A stretch of DNA of 64,000 nt from Lasiodiplodia sp. COLG20. Lineage: Eukaryota > Ascomycota > Dothideomycetes > Botryosphaeriales > Botryosphaeriaceae. How positions within the stretch are numbered: position 1 is the stretch's first letter; each line of letters opens with the position of its first letter. This document shows positions 54,559 through 64,000 of this stretch, one piece after another. The stretch covers positions 682,001-746,000 of the forward strand of contig VNWV01000007.1 in NCBI GenBank assembly GCA_009801085.1. The letters are read 5' to 3'. The notes beneath the pieces are model-generated. The model was not told where the DNA came from. It made no database searches and was given only the letters and a program-made list of their open reading frames with translations. Position numbers and translations under genes: made by a program.

Positions 54559-55798
54559 CTAGGACTTGCAGTCAAAGTACGCGGCTATTATCTCGTCAGT
54601 ACATTGATATTGAAAGAAGGGCCTCAGAGAACATACCTTTTCCCATGAGTCTGTAGGACGCAGCATTGACTAGTGCTTTCCTGGCTGTCAACCCGAGAAT
54701 TTTATCGTATTCCTCGATGTCACGGGTGGTCGGGGGATCGTATACTTCCTTGAAGGAAGCGTGCTGGGCCACGAGGTAGCCAGCCATGTCCATTTTGGTG
54801 CAGGAGGATGCGTCGGTAGGCTCGCTGTAGGTGAAAGCATGCCCACACAAGGTGATGTACGCTCGGCGGTCGTCCTTGAAATACGTCGTGTAGCCCATTT
54901 TATCGCCATGGCAGAGCTTGTCCATCTGGCTCGCGCAAGTGATTTGAACAATGGGGTCGAATAATGCCAGGCACTCGTTCGATATGGCTATGAGGCGGTC
55001 GTGGACAAGGTCCAGGTCAGCCTCTTTGCTAGACTTGAAGTATCTCAGGAAGCTGTACATAGTTTTGTCAGTGCTATCATCAAATGAAGCCGGCCAATGC
55101 GTTTCCTTACAAGTGGTTCGAGGTTTCGTTCCAAGTCGCGTGAGCGCCAGCGTCCGCATACAGAGCACAGCCTCCCAGAGCTTCCTCAATTTTCTTCTTC
55201 TTGTCATCATCACATCTGTCGTCGATTTTGGGGGTGTCTTCCGAAAACTCGTCGTCAGGCTCGTCGCGCCGCTCAACCATTGCAGTCTTGACTTCACCGA
55301 CAGTGATCTCGACTGAGTTACTTTTGTACGACATGAAGCCGAAGCTTTCAGCATCCCAGATGAAGCCAGCAGCCTCAGCAGTGAATGTGCCGCCAGAAGA
55401 GAGGTCGTACATCTCCGCTGCATCAAATTGGACGGAGAAAGACTGTCCGGCATGAATCTTGGTGAAATCGGTCGAAACGAGAGCGGTGATGGGCTTGGGG
55501 TCAACGATCGTGCCACGGAATACCAGAGCAGTGCCTGTGAAGCCATGTCAGAGTAAGCATTGAACAGAAACAGGAGAGACTTACTGCCTGAATGCATGGT
55601 GACTTTTTGAACGGGGTGCGTGTCAAAGAGGCCGCCGGCGGTAACGAGAGCGACGTCGGACTTGCCGACGTTCTGGACGGTGATCTGCATGTTCGAGGCT
55701 CCGGTCGAAGTGAGCGTGACATTGAGAGGAGAGGAGAGCGGCATGCCAGTGGCCAGAGCCACAAGGGCCAGCAAGCACAGGTGAAAAAAGAACTTCAT
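54559..55798 (-). CDS. Secreted deuterolysin-like (M35) protein lacking HExxH
   Basis: Secreted, 359 residues. Exons 55798..55585, 55534..55111, 55052..54637 and 54584..54559; phases close, and the last exon supplies AYFDCKS. MKFFFHLCLLALVALATG is a signal peptide; the prodomain matches deuterolysins (NVGKSDVALVTAGGLFDTHP, GQSFSVQFDAAEMYDLSSGG). The C-terminal domain has paired cysteines and LTARKALVNAASYRLMGK, close to the usual end. But HExxH is absent: the corresponding region reads YLVAQHASFKEVYDPPTTRD, and no HE pair occurs anywhere in this domain. The third aspzincin motif (GTxxD) is only loosely kept as TTRD. So it has the fold and export signal of a protease but probably no zinc-dependent activity. 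A TATA box lies about 100 nt upstream. Confidence 0.85.
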
Positions 55799-58700
55799 AA
55801 CGAGCGAAGGGAAGCAGAGCGAGTGACTTGAAGAGTGCGCCGTCGGCGGTTAGAAAGGTGGGTGTAGAGGAGAGGTGATCAGAAAGGACGAGGGGTTTTA
55901 TACGCGGCTACCAAAGTGACTGCCCGTCGCCCGGTGATACCGGAACTTCATTCTGCCGGCACATGCGCGCTCGTGATGGACAATCTGGCCAGTTCCATGA
56001 TATTCGCCTCACTTCTGCTTCCTGTTGGCTCTGTCTGCTGGTGGCTAGCTGCTAGTTAGCCACTGGCAGCATACAGATGCTCCGCTGCCTGCAGGTGCTC
56101 TGTGTGAGGAATCCGAAAGAATGCCGGTTCTTGAATGCGGCGAGGGGCGTTATATAACACTGCCAAGCAAGCTGTGCTGAAAGTATGGAATGAAGCCAAA
56201 GTGCAAGCACCAATCGTGGTAGCAGTCTTGAGCAATGCAAGCAAACAGGCAAGCCGTTGGCTTGATGGCAAAGCATGCTCGGCGGATCACAAATGAATAA
56301 TCCTGCACACCTTGCCTGGCTTACGCAAAAAGTATCGACTAGACATCTTCACCTGCGTATTGGAATCCTTCATTTTGCTGTGTTCGTAGCAATTCTATCC
56401 ACATACTATCACTTATCCAATTTAGAGAAAACGAAATAAGTCAATCAAGTTGCAAATTTGTTAGTGGAAGCAATATACCATATTTCCTATTTTTTTCCAT
56501 TTTGCCATCTTTTTTTTTCGTGTGTTTTCTTTGCGCAACGGAACACCCCACTCCATACTTCGCCAGAGAAAACAAAATGACAGAAAAGAATAAGGAACAA
56601 GACACGCTGTACTGTCGTCAACCGCTCCTGACTTCCATGAAATCTTGCTGTTGTGGATCAATCTGACCCATCTTCGGACCGCTCCGGACGGGTAAGTTGA
56701 TTGGTGTTGAGATTGCTTATAGGTCGCATCACCGTTCCGATGCACAGGGGATTGGCTCAAACAATCACCGCTGAGGTGTCCGGGATGCAGCAGCAGAAGT
56801 AGAAAGTGCATTTACAGTTTATGCTTAACGTAACCCTCTATTTCGCATACGCTAGGTATAGTTTTTCAAACATATAGCCCTGATTTGTATCTTCGCAGGG
56901 CTTCTTGCAGCACTTGCCTTGAGCGTTTGCTCGCAGTGCTCAGCCACCGTCAGCATTTGGCAGACTTAACTGTTGATAACTACCAATGATACTGGGGCGA
57001 TTGGAACTCCGTTCTACATCTTCATTTGCTGGAAGCGCGGCGATTAAGTCCCGCTCAAAGGAGCTCGAATCATATCCTTTTGAGTAATACCTTCTCAATT
57101 CCTAAATGCGCTAGTCAATTACAATGACCCATGCGAAATCATGTTCTTGTATTTCATCCTGCGGGGTCCACGGGTTCATGTTTCTTGATTGACTTCCCTG
57201 CCAAAACTACATAATTCTTAATGGTTTTGTTTTGGTCCAATTGCTTTCAGGTGTTTTGAGGTTGGGTCACGCGTTAACATTTCACCGAGGAGGCAGGAGA
57301 GACGCTCTGTATTCTTCGACCTATGGTCGCATGTGGCAGTGAGAGTTGCTACTTTACCTTCTGAGCTGCTTTGGTCGCGACGAGCAGAAAAACATCTCGT
57401 CCACGCTCAGCCACTGTGTGCCCAACTCTCGTCCATGTGTTGATTGGGGGTTCTTGCTTGTGCAACAATTCGTTGCCCCCAAAGCGGGGAATGCTGCGTC
57501 TCTCCTCGGAGGGGTTCAACCACCACAATATCAGGACGGTTTAGCAATTGCAGCGTAATGTCATCACGACAGCATGACGCAGCTGGGTGGGTGGAAAACA
57601 ATGCCGAAATGCTCTCCGTGCGCTGTTCGCGTCCTAGAACGCTATCTCTTGCATGCATAGACGCTTGTGCAGTTTCACGGCGTAAGGTAGGTAGCGTCGG
57701 AAACTGAAGAATTACGCTCTACGTCACGGTCGGACTTTTGACCGCCGCCGCTTCGGACGGAAGTTCTGAGTTCGTAGGTGCGATGGTTGCTGCCCTCCGA
57801 TCGAAGCGAGGAGGCTGGCAGGCTGCAGGGGCGTTTCAAGGCGGCTTGCGTTGCTGGATGACGCCGTGTTCCGCGCCGATATTGAGCATGCATGGGGATT
57901 TCGAAGGAAGGCTCATGGTGCAACCGAGCGATCGAACGATTCTCTCGACGTCTACTTGGATTCCGGCAGCTTGGCCATGACGTTTGGGTGCTGGGAAGTG
58001 GGAGCTGTAGGAATTCGCCGAAAGAGGGCATGAATCGTGTTGATAAGTCGGGTGGGGATTGTCGCTGCAGCAATCGTCATTGCGGCCGGCCTGGCATCCT
58101 TCCTACCAGCGAGGCCGAGCGGACGGTCTCGTATCAAGCAATGGTGGAGTTCTCACCGGCGAGCGTAGATAGAGGTTGCGCCCGCAAGGATTTTCTGGGC
58201 TTTGTGGCCAGAATGGTGGCGAGTATCTAGGCCATGGACTGTGCGTTGGCTGGCGGATGCTCCTGCCTAATAGCCGAAAATATCGCGGCGCAGCTATCGC
58301 AGAGATTTCCTCTGCGACGGTCTGGAAGGGTGCGCTGTACAGACCGCTGCGGTGCATGCGCAAAGCAGCAGTGATCTCCACCGTCTCCCCTTTTGCTTTT
58401 CCCGTGCTGCACGCCGATCTTCCGCGATGCGCATCTAGGCCCACGGTGCAGAAGCGCTGTCTTCGCCATGTGGCATCTGCGGCGGGCGTCGACGACGGCG
58501 TTTCCAGCCGCATTCCCGAACACCACGGACGGGCGGCGCAACGGGCGCTGCAAGCCGCCGCGTGGCCGCAAGCTGTGTGGCCAAGCCGCTCGGTACTGGT
58601 ACCGAAGTGGCACGCTGCGGAGAAGGGCATCTGGGGTAGCTAGAACCGGGAGACAATTGCCGCCAGAGACAGCCGCACATGTGTGTTCAGGATTCTCGAT

Positions 58701-59516
58701 TCCGCATCGGGCGGCGCGTGCTCATCGTCGGGCGAGGCCTTCCGCAGACCCGTGGATGGCGGCTTCCAGGGCGGATACGAGAGCGGGCAGGCGCAGCAGA
58801 CAGTTGCGACGCAGGTTGCGAGGCGGCTGCCGAAGGTCGGCGCACTCGGCAGTGGTTGGGAGCACCGACCGGGCGGCGACCGGTATCGCCAGCGCTCCCC
58901 AACGGCCTCTACAGTACGTACGCAAGCAAACGCCGAGCGTCGCAATAGACTCGGGAGGCCGATATGGGGCGATGCAGCCGTCCCGGGCGAGCGATGAGGG
59001 CGCGCTGGGCGTGACTTGGATGTGTCAGAGCGAACATTATGAGGGCGCTGGGTGGAGTGGCTGTTGGCTTGAGAATCGAACAATTCTCACACCACCAGCA
59101 CGTGCCGGGGACGGCGGCGGGCGGTGCCGCCTGCTGCAGCGGCCGGGGAGCGCGGGCGGGCGGGCGCCGAGGGCGATCGCGAGAGGCACGGCTGATGCCA
59201 GCGCTGACTTGTGCGCGCTAGAAAACGGTCCGTAGTGGGCCAAGGCCGCAGGGCTGCGCTGCGTTTCGCTACTTTCCCGCGCAGAGCAGAGTGGCCTGAT
59301 CAGCACGCCAGTCCCTTGCTCGCTGAACGCGATGCGCGGCGACATCCATCTTCTGTGTATTCGACGGGATAAATAACAACCAAGACGCGCCATTGTCGTG
59401 ACCTCATCTTATCACCACACGCTGCCAACACTGCAACTTCCAGAACACGCACGACATCAGCGCACATCAACCCACCCGACGCCCCCTGCAACACCCCTAT
59501 CTGCCCTCTGCTGAGG
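55799..59516. other. 3.7-kb gene-free stretch upstream of a bHLH gene
   Basis: Largest interval without a supported gene. 55.8-57.3 kb is AT-richer with T runs; 57.7-59.3 kb is strongly GC-rich and full of overlapping long frames on all strands, with Arg/Ala/Pro/Gly-rich translations but no domain, start context or splice pattern. I take these as composition artefacts. It may be a long regulatory region/leader for the transcription factor at its right end, or hold a noncoding RNA that cannot be seen from sequence. Confidence 0.5.
55896..55902 (-). promoter_or_regulatory. TATA box of the deuterolysin-like gene
   Basis: TATAAAA on the minus strand, about 98-104 nt before the start codon. Confidence 0.5.
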
Positions 59517-60580
59517 ATGACCTGTGATTGGCTGGAAGCCATGTCTCTGAGTGCGCACTGCCGCCGTCCGGAACGAGCCTAGCAATAGGGCTGACCCATG
59601 CTTCAGCATCCTTTGATCAACCTGCTGGAAACAGCTACAGCTTCGACGACTGGATTAACTCCGATTGCCTGGACTACCCCACCAGCACTGTCGAACTGCC
59701 AGGCGGTCCGTCGTCAACATCGTCCGTCACCACGCCACCCCTGCTGGCCCGCAATCATGCCATCGTCACGCCAGAGTACAGCGATAACGCACGCCGCCCG
59801 CTGTCAAAAGAGCCGCATCAGTCCTCTCAAGTCCAGCCGTGGCAGACCAACCTCGCTGCCAATCCCTTCGGATCTACTCCTACCCTGCCTGCCATCCAAG
59901 ACGACTTCCACTTCAACGACCAACAACCCTCGCTGAACACCAGCGACTACCAACCCAACGCCTTTGACTTTGATATGGCCGTGTCGCCCACGCCATCTCT
60001 GTCAGGACCTGAATCTCCCTTCTCCCACCACGAAATGGACACCACCTCTGGCACTCAGACCGCTGCCTCATCCCCGCGCCGATCTTCGCTGAAGCGCTCT
60101 GCCCCCTCCTCGCCCGTCATGGACTCGATCCCCCCTGCCTCCAAGCGCATGCTCCGGAACCGGCCGCAGGGGTCTCTCCCGGGCCAGAAGCAGATCGACT
60201 CTGCCTCGCCTCCGGCCTCGTCCCGTCCCAGCAAGACCCGCCAGCCCCACAACCAGGTCGAGAAGAAGTACCGCGAGGGCCTCAACAACGAGCTCGAGCG
60301 TCTCCGCCGCGCCGTCCGCACCCTCCCTCAGCCCCGTCCTCGCTCCTGCTCCACCTCGGAGGAGGACGATGACTCCTATGGCGGCTACAGTGCTGCCGTC
60401 CCCAAGCCCAGCAAGGCTGCCGTGCTCGCTGGTGCCGTCGAGTACATCAAGTACCTCGAGGCCGAGCACGAGAGGCTCGCCAACGAGAACGAGCAGCTGA
60501 GGGAGCTCGAGGGCCTACGAAGGCGACGAGAGGAAGGCTGGGCCTGGACCAGGCGAGGCCACATGGGCTTCGTGAACTGA
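59517..60580 (+). CDS. bHLH-Zip transcription factor, SREBP-like DNA-binding domain, no membrane anchor
   Basis: Nuclear DNA-binding protein of about 335-340 residues. Exon 1 starts at ATG 59517 (MTCDWLEAMSL); the donor is either after 59550 (GTGCGC, 56-nt intron) or 59565 (GTCCGG, 41-nt intron), both in phase with exon 2 at 59607, which begins SFDQPAGNSYSFDDWINSDC. A Ser/Pro-rich middle precedes the bHLH at about 229-310: HNQVEKKYREGLNNELERLR, then a Ser-rich acidic insert in the loop, then SKAAVLAGAVEYIKYLEAEH and a leucine zipper. The basic region has the Tyr (KKYR) that marks SREBP-type factors. Unlike SREBP/SrbA it lacks transmembrane helices, so it would act without proteolysis, similar to Aspergillus SrbB. 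Assigning it as SrbB is a guess. Confidence 0.9.
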
Positions 60581-62459
60581 AGAGATGTGGCGGATGTAAA
60601 GAAAATTCTCATGACTGTAAGAGATGGTTACAAAACATAGCGGCATCTCTGGCGTTCACAGGCGTTTGTGCCAATTTCAAACCGGAAAAGCTGGATACCC
60701 GGAAAGACTAGCTAGATTCTCTCATCATTACGATAATAACTCCGGCGTTTTTGCTAGGATTAGAGTGTACTCACTCGATACGAAATGTACAGAACTCCAC
60801 TTTCACACTTCATCTGAGCTCCCAAATTAGCAGTGACTGCCGGTGGCGTGAGAGCCGCATGACTGATATCCGAGCGCACCAGACTGACCCTTGCCAGCAC
60901 AAGATGATGTGCATTAGCGCCAGATCAGCCTGCACATCAATCTGTGATTGGTCTTTGACCATTACTACTTCTCTATATCGGTCGATCATAACTAGCCTGT
61001 GGTGGAGAGGTTGTCGCACATGAGTGCGAGAGCAGCCAGGGGTGTCTGGGTGGAAGATAAGATCAAGTGATCAGATAATTCTTCCTGCCCATCATGCGAC
61101 GGCCGCGTCAGGCCATGTCTCGTTAACCATACCCACCCACAGATCTTGATTCTTCATGTTCGTAGCGACGCCCCTTTGATGCGACCCCGTCTCAACATTC
61201 ATCAGCGCTTGCCTGACATGCGCCTACCCGTCACGCCATGCCTTCGAGCCACAATTTTGACTCACTTCGTCGGTACAGGTGGTTCCACACCACGCAGGCC
61301 CGCAAAAGCGTATCTTTGCTCGGCCCACCATCACCGGTGAGAAAGGCAGTGGTCGTACGTGCTCTGCAGTAGTTCATTTGGCTTTTCTTCGCTGACCGGC
61401 GGCGGCGAAATCCGTCAGGCCGCCACTGTAGTCGAGAACTTTCGACGGAGCCAAGGACACCACTTGCCGTAGAATTGGCAGCACGCAATCCGGCCATCAT
61501 TGGAGATGGCAAATGGCCCCTGAGCAGAATGTGTGCCGCCACATCGACATTTCGCTTTCTTCCTGCTCACTACGCCCGAAACAACGACAGCCACGAGGAG
61601 GCCAAGAGTCCCGAGAGAGGCCGTTGATCACCCGCCTGCATACGTACAACAACCGCTGACTTCACGCATTCTGTTGCCTAGATCCGCTGCGAGCGGTTGT
61701 CGGTAAGTGCAAACCTGCTCGTCGGAGCCCGCCGGACCCGCTTCAGCTTCCTCTGCAACAGGTTGTTGGGACAATACTGGGTCTTTGATCCTCCTCAGTC
61801 TGGACACGTCTTCGAGAGGAGGCCTGATGGAGACTATTATGCCACCGAAAAGCACGAGCATGCGGCCGAGAGTATTTCGTGGCCGAATCCGGCGAGCGAG
61901 ATCGGTCGCATCCGCCGGTACCGCCGAGAAGGAGCGCAATACATGACCGGCGCGGAGCAAGATCGAGTACTAACAGATATAAGAGCCACAGAGGCGCAGA
62001 CAGATATTAGGACATGATACTCTTTCATTGAGAGTGGTAGAGACGGCAGGTCGATGCTAGGATCGTAGTACGCGTCGCTGGCTGCGTGGTTTCTCTGAGA
62101 TGCTCTGAGTACTGCATGCCACGCGTTTCTGCGAATGCATCTGCAGACTAGTAGAGACCGATGGTGTTGCTGAGGAATATGGCTTATTTCTGCAGACGTC
62201 TGGTGTAGAGCGAGGGAAGACGCGTCGCGACGCGCTGACGTCATTCCAAGATTGGCGAAGGGATCCGATCTGGCAGATCTCTCGCCGCCGCTGATCCCGC
62301 CATCCGCATCATAGACTCGCGCATCATCTCTCTCACTGTTTCCATCATGGCCTTGGCGCGAACCCGCTCTGACGCCTGCGGCTGCACCTCTGGTGCCTCT
62401 GCACTTCCCATTGTCCTTGTTCACACTCCCTCCCCTCCCGCTTCACACCCCAACCTCGA
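60581..62459. other. Intergenic between bHLH gene and UV endonuclease
   Basis: 1.88 kb. No frame with homology that I recognise. Right end is C/T-rich, as expected for the promoter and leader of the next gene. Confidence 0.5.
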
Positions 62460-64000
62460 ATGCCATACCTACTCCCAACTTCTGCCGTAGTCTTGCGCTC
62501 ATTAGCTTGCCGCACCCTTTTCTCTCGTGGTCTGCGCCCGTCGCCCTCGCCACCCGTATACCCTTTCATAATGCCGAAACGCAGCCGCGCCGCTGCTGCA
62601 GTCCCAGCATCCGAGGAAATGGCACCTCCGCCGAAGAGAACCCCCATCCCATTGCCTCCTACGAATCGCTCCAGGCGAAGGTCCTCAGTGCGGAATGCAG
62701 CGATTGCAAGCACCAACCCCGAGGTCAACGATGAGGTTATTGACGGCCCCAATGCCCTGCGGGCGTCGCCCGATAGTACTGTTGACAGAAAGATTGCGCC
62801 GTCGTTGGATCATGTTGGGTCAGATTCACCATTATCCGATGTCCCAGATGTCAAGCCCGAGCCTAAGAAGCGTGGGAGAGGAAAGATGGATACCAATGCC
62901 GCAGCTTCTGCAGAAACCCCGATCGAGACGCCAAAGAAGGGATCATCTAAGGCGACAGGTGTAGACGAAGAGCCTCATATGTCCGATCCGGAAGCAGAAG
63001 AGGAAGACTTTGCCGATGAAGAGGACATCAAGAAAGCTATTTCTAGGCCTCCGCCCGTGAACAGCGATTACCTCCCATTACCATGGAAAGGCCGCTTAGG
63101 CTACGTAAGTTACCCGAGACCCGTCAGTAAGAAGGCTGTCTGACTGCTTTTTAGGCCTGCCTAAACACTTATTTGCGCAACGCCACTCCCCCAGTTTTCA
63201 GCTCTAGAACATGTCGCATTGCCTCCATCCTTGACCATCGCCATCCACTAAAGGACCCAAGTCAACCTGAACACTCGACCAAGAACAGGCCTGACAAGGA
63301 TCAGCCAGCAGACGTTCGGCGTGGCCAGGAGTTTGTAGAGAGTCTTGGACTGGCTAATGCTCGTGATATCATCAAGATGGTGCGCTGGAACGACAAGTAC
63401 GGAATCAAATTCATGCGGTTGAGTAGTGAGATGTTTCCATTTGCTAGCCATGAAGAATACGGCTACAAGCTGGCCCCTTTCGCAGCCGAGACTCTTGCAG
63501 AGGCAGGAAAGGTTATAGCAGAGCTCGGGCACAGAGTAACTACACATCCCGGACAGGTAAGTTATCACACTCTATGGAGTTAGTCGGAGCAACCTAACCA
63601 GTCTTCAGTTCACGCAACTTGGCTCGCCCCGTAAGTCAGTTATCGACAATGCGATCAGAGATCTTGAGTACCACGATGAGATGCTCAGCTTGCTCAAGCT
63701 ACCTCCGCAGCAGGACCGCGACGCAGTCATGATTCTACACATGGGCGGCACTTTTGGCGACAAGGCCGCAACTCTTGACCGCTTTAGGGAACACTACGCA
63801 AAACTCTCTCCTTCTATCAAGAATCGCCTCGTGCTCGAGAATGACGACGTCAGCTGGACCGTCCACGATTTGCTCCCAGTTTGTCAAGAGCTAAATATAC
63901 CCATGGTTCTCGACTTCCACCACCACAATATCCTCTTCGACGCCGAGAAGATCCGTGAAGGTACCCTCGATATCATGAATATGTATCCTGAGATCAAAGC
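62460..64000 (+). CDS. UV-damage endonuclease (UVDE), 3' truncated
   Basis: ATP-independent endonuclease that nicks 5' of UV photoproducts and other lesions; N. crassa mus-18 and fission-yeast uve1 are relatives. Exons 62460..63104, 63155..63556 and 63609..>64000. The N-terminal 210 residues are Lys/Arg/Ser/Glu-rich with NLS-like PKKRGRGK. The TIM-barrel begins RLGYACLNTYLRN; KFMRLSSEMFPFASHEEYG, TTHPGQFTQLGSP, ILHMGGTFGDK, RLVLENDD and VLDFHHHN hold the metal-binding His/Glu/Asp set. Two ATGs are possible: 62460 gives an Arg/Leu/Ser-rich N-terminus (MPYLLPTSAVVLRSLACRTL) that fits mitochondrial import, while 62571 (MPKRSRAAAAV) gives a nuclear-looking form. The gene continues past the window. 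Confidence 0.93.

Noticed and set aside
58393..59235. 280-codon frame in the GC-rich block
   Set aside because: Opposite and shifted frames are equally open; composition-driven and without homology.
61697..62017. Open frame of 106 codons upstream of the UV endonuclease
   Set aside because: No recognisable domain, and the overlapping frames on both strands are similarly open.

Overview
This window is nuclear DNA from a filamentous ascomycete (Pezizomycotina; the class is probably Dothideomycetes, but that is inference). Genes lie on both strands, are mostly 0.3-6 kb long, and carry short GT-AG introns of about 41-153 nt, often with a CTNAC/CTGAC-type branch site. The families are typical of such fungi: a Ppo fatty-acid oxygenase, a DOCK-type exchange factor, Argonaute, UVDE-type UV endonuclease, calcipressin, a deuterolysin-like secreted protein and an M14 carboxypeptidase. 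I see no prokaryotic operons, CRISPR arrays, rRNA or convincing tRNA genes. Exon ends were read from splice signals and checked by adding up reading phases; they are not backed by transcripts.

Layout. 1-1.7 kb: 3' end of SEC31 (COPII coat), truncated by the window edge. 2.7-3.9 kb (-): RPB3. 5.1-6.4 kb (+): zinc-free quinone-reductase-like MDR protein. 7.0-7.9 kb (+): calcipressin. 8.7-9.5 kb (-): decayed NAD-dependent epimerase/NmrA-like gene. 10.2-14.6 kb: divergent pair of an MFS permease (nine exons) and a secreted type-B carboxylesterase. 15.2-16.6 kb (+): Rch1/SLC10A7-like transporter. 17.0-18.9 kb (+): sphingosine-1-phosphate lyase. 19.5-21.8 kb (-): exocyst SEC6. 22.4 kb (+): mitochondrial ribosomal protein uL30m. 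23.6-26.5 kb: MGE1 (-), a PrpF-family isomerase (+) and a SnoaL-like protein (-).

26.5-28.7 kb has no gene I can support. Then come a Ppo dioxygenase/P450 fusion (-), TSC13 enoyl reductase (+), a secreted M14 carboxypeptidase (-), a conserved unknown protein with a Gly/Arg-rich tail (-), a 2,039-residue DOCK protein (-), an old yellow enzyme (-), an Argonaute gene with a cysteine-rich N-terminus and an apparent frameshift (+), a deuterolysin-like protein lacking HExxH (-), a long gene-free stretch (55.8-59.5 kb), an SREBP-type bHLH factor without membrane anchor (+), and the 5' part of a UV-damage endonuclease with two potential starts (+), cut by the window end.

There is no single operon-like pathway. 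The one plausible small functional unit is the divergent permease/carboxylesterase pair. The most unusual loci are the Argonaute gene, the deuterolysin-like protein without catalytic motif, the epimerase relic, and a 19-bp inverted repeat at 37.7 kb.
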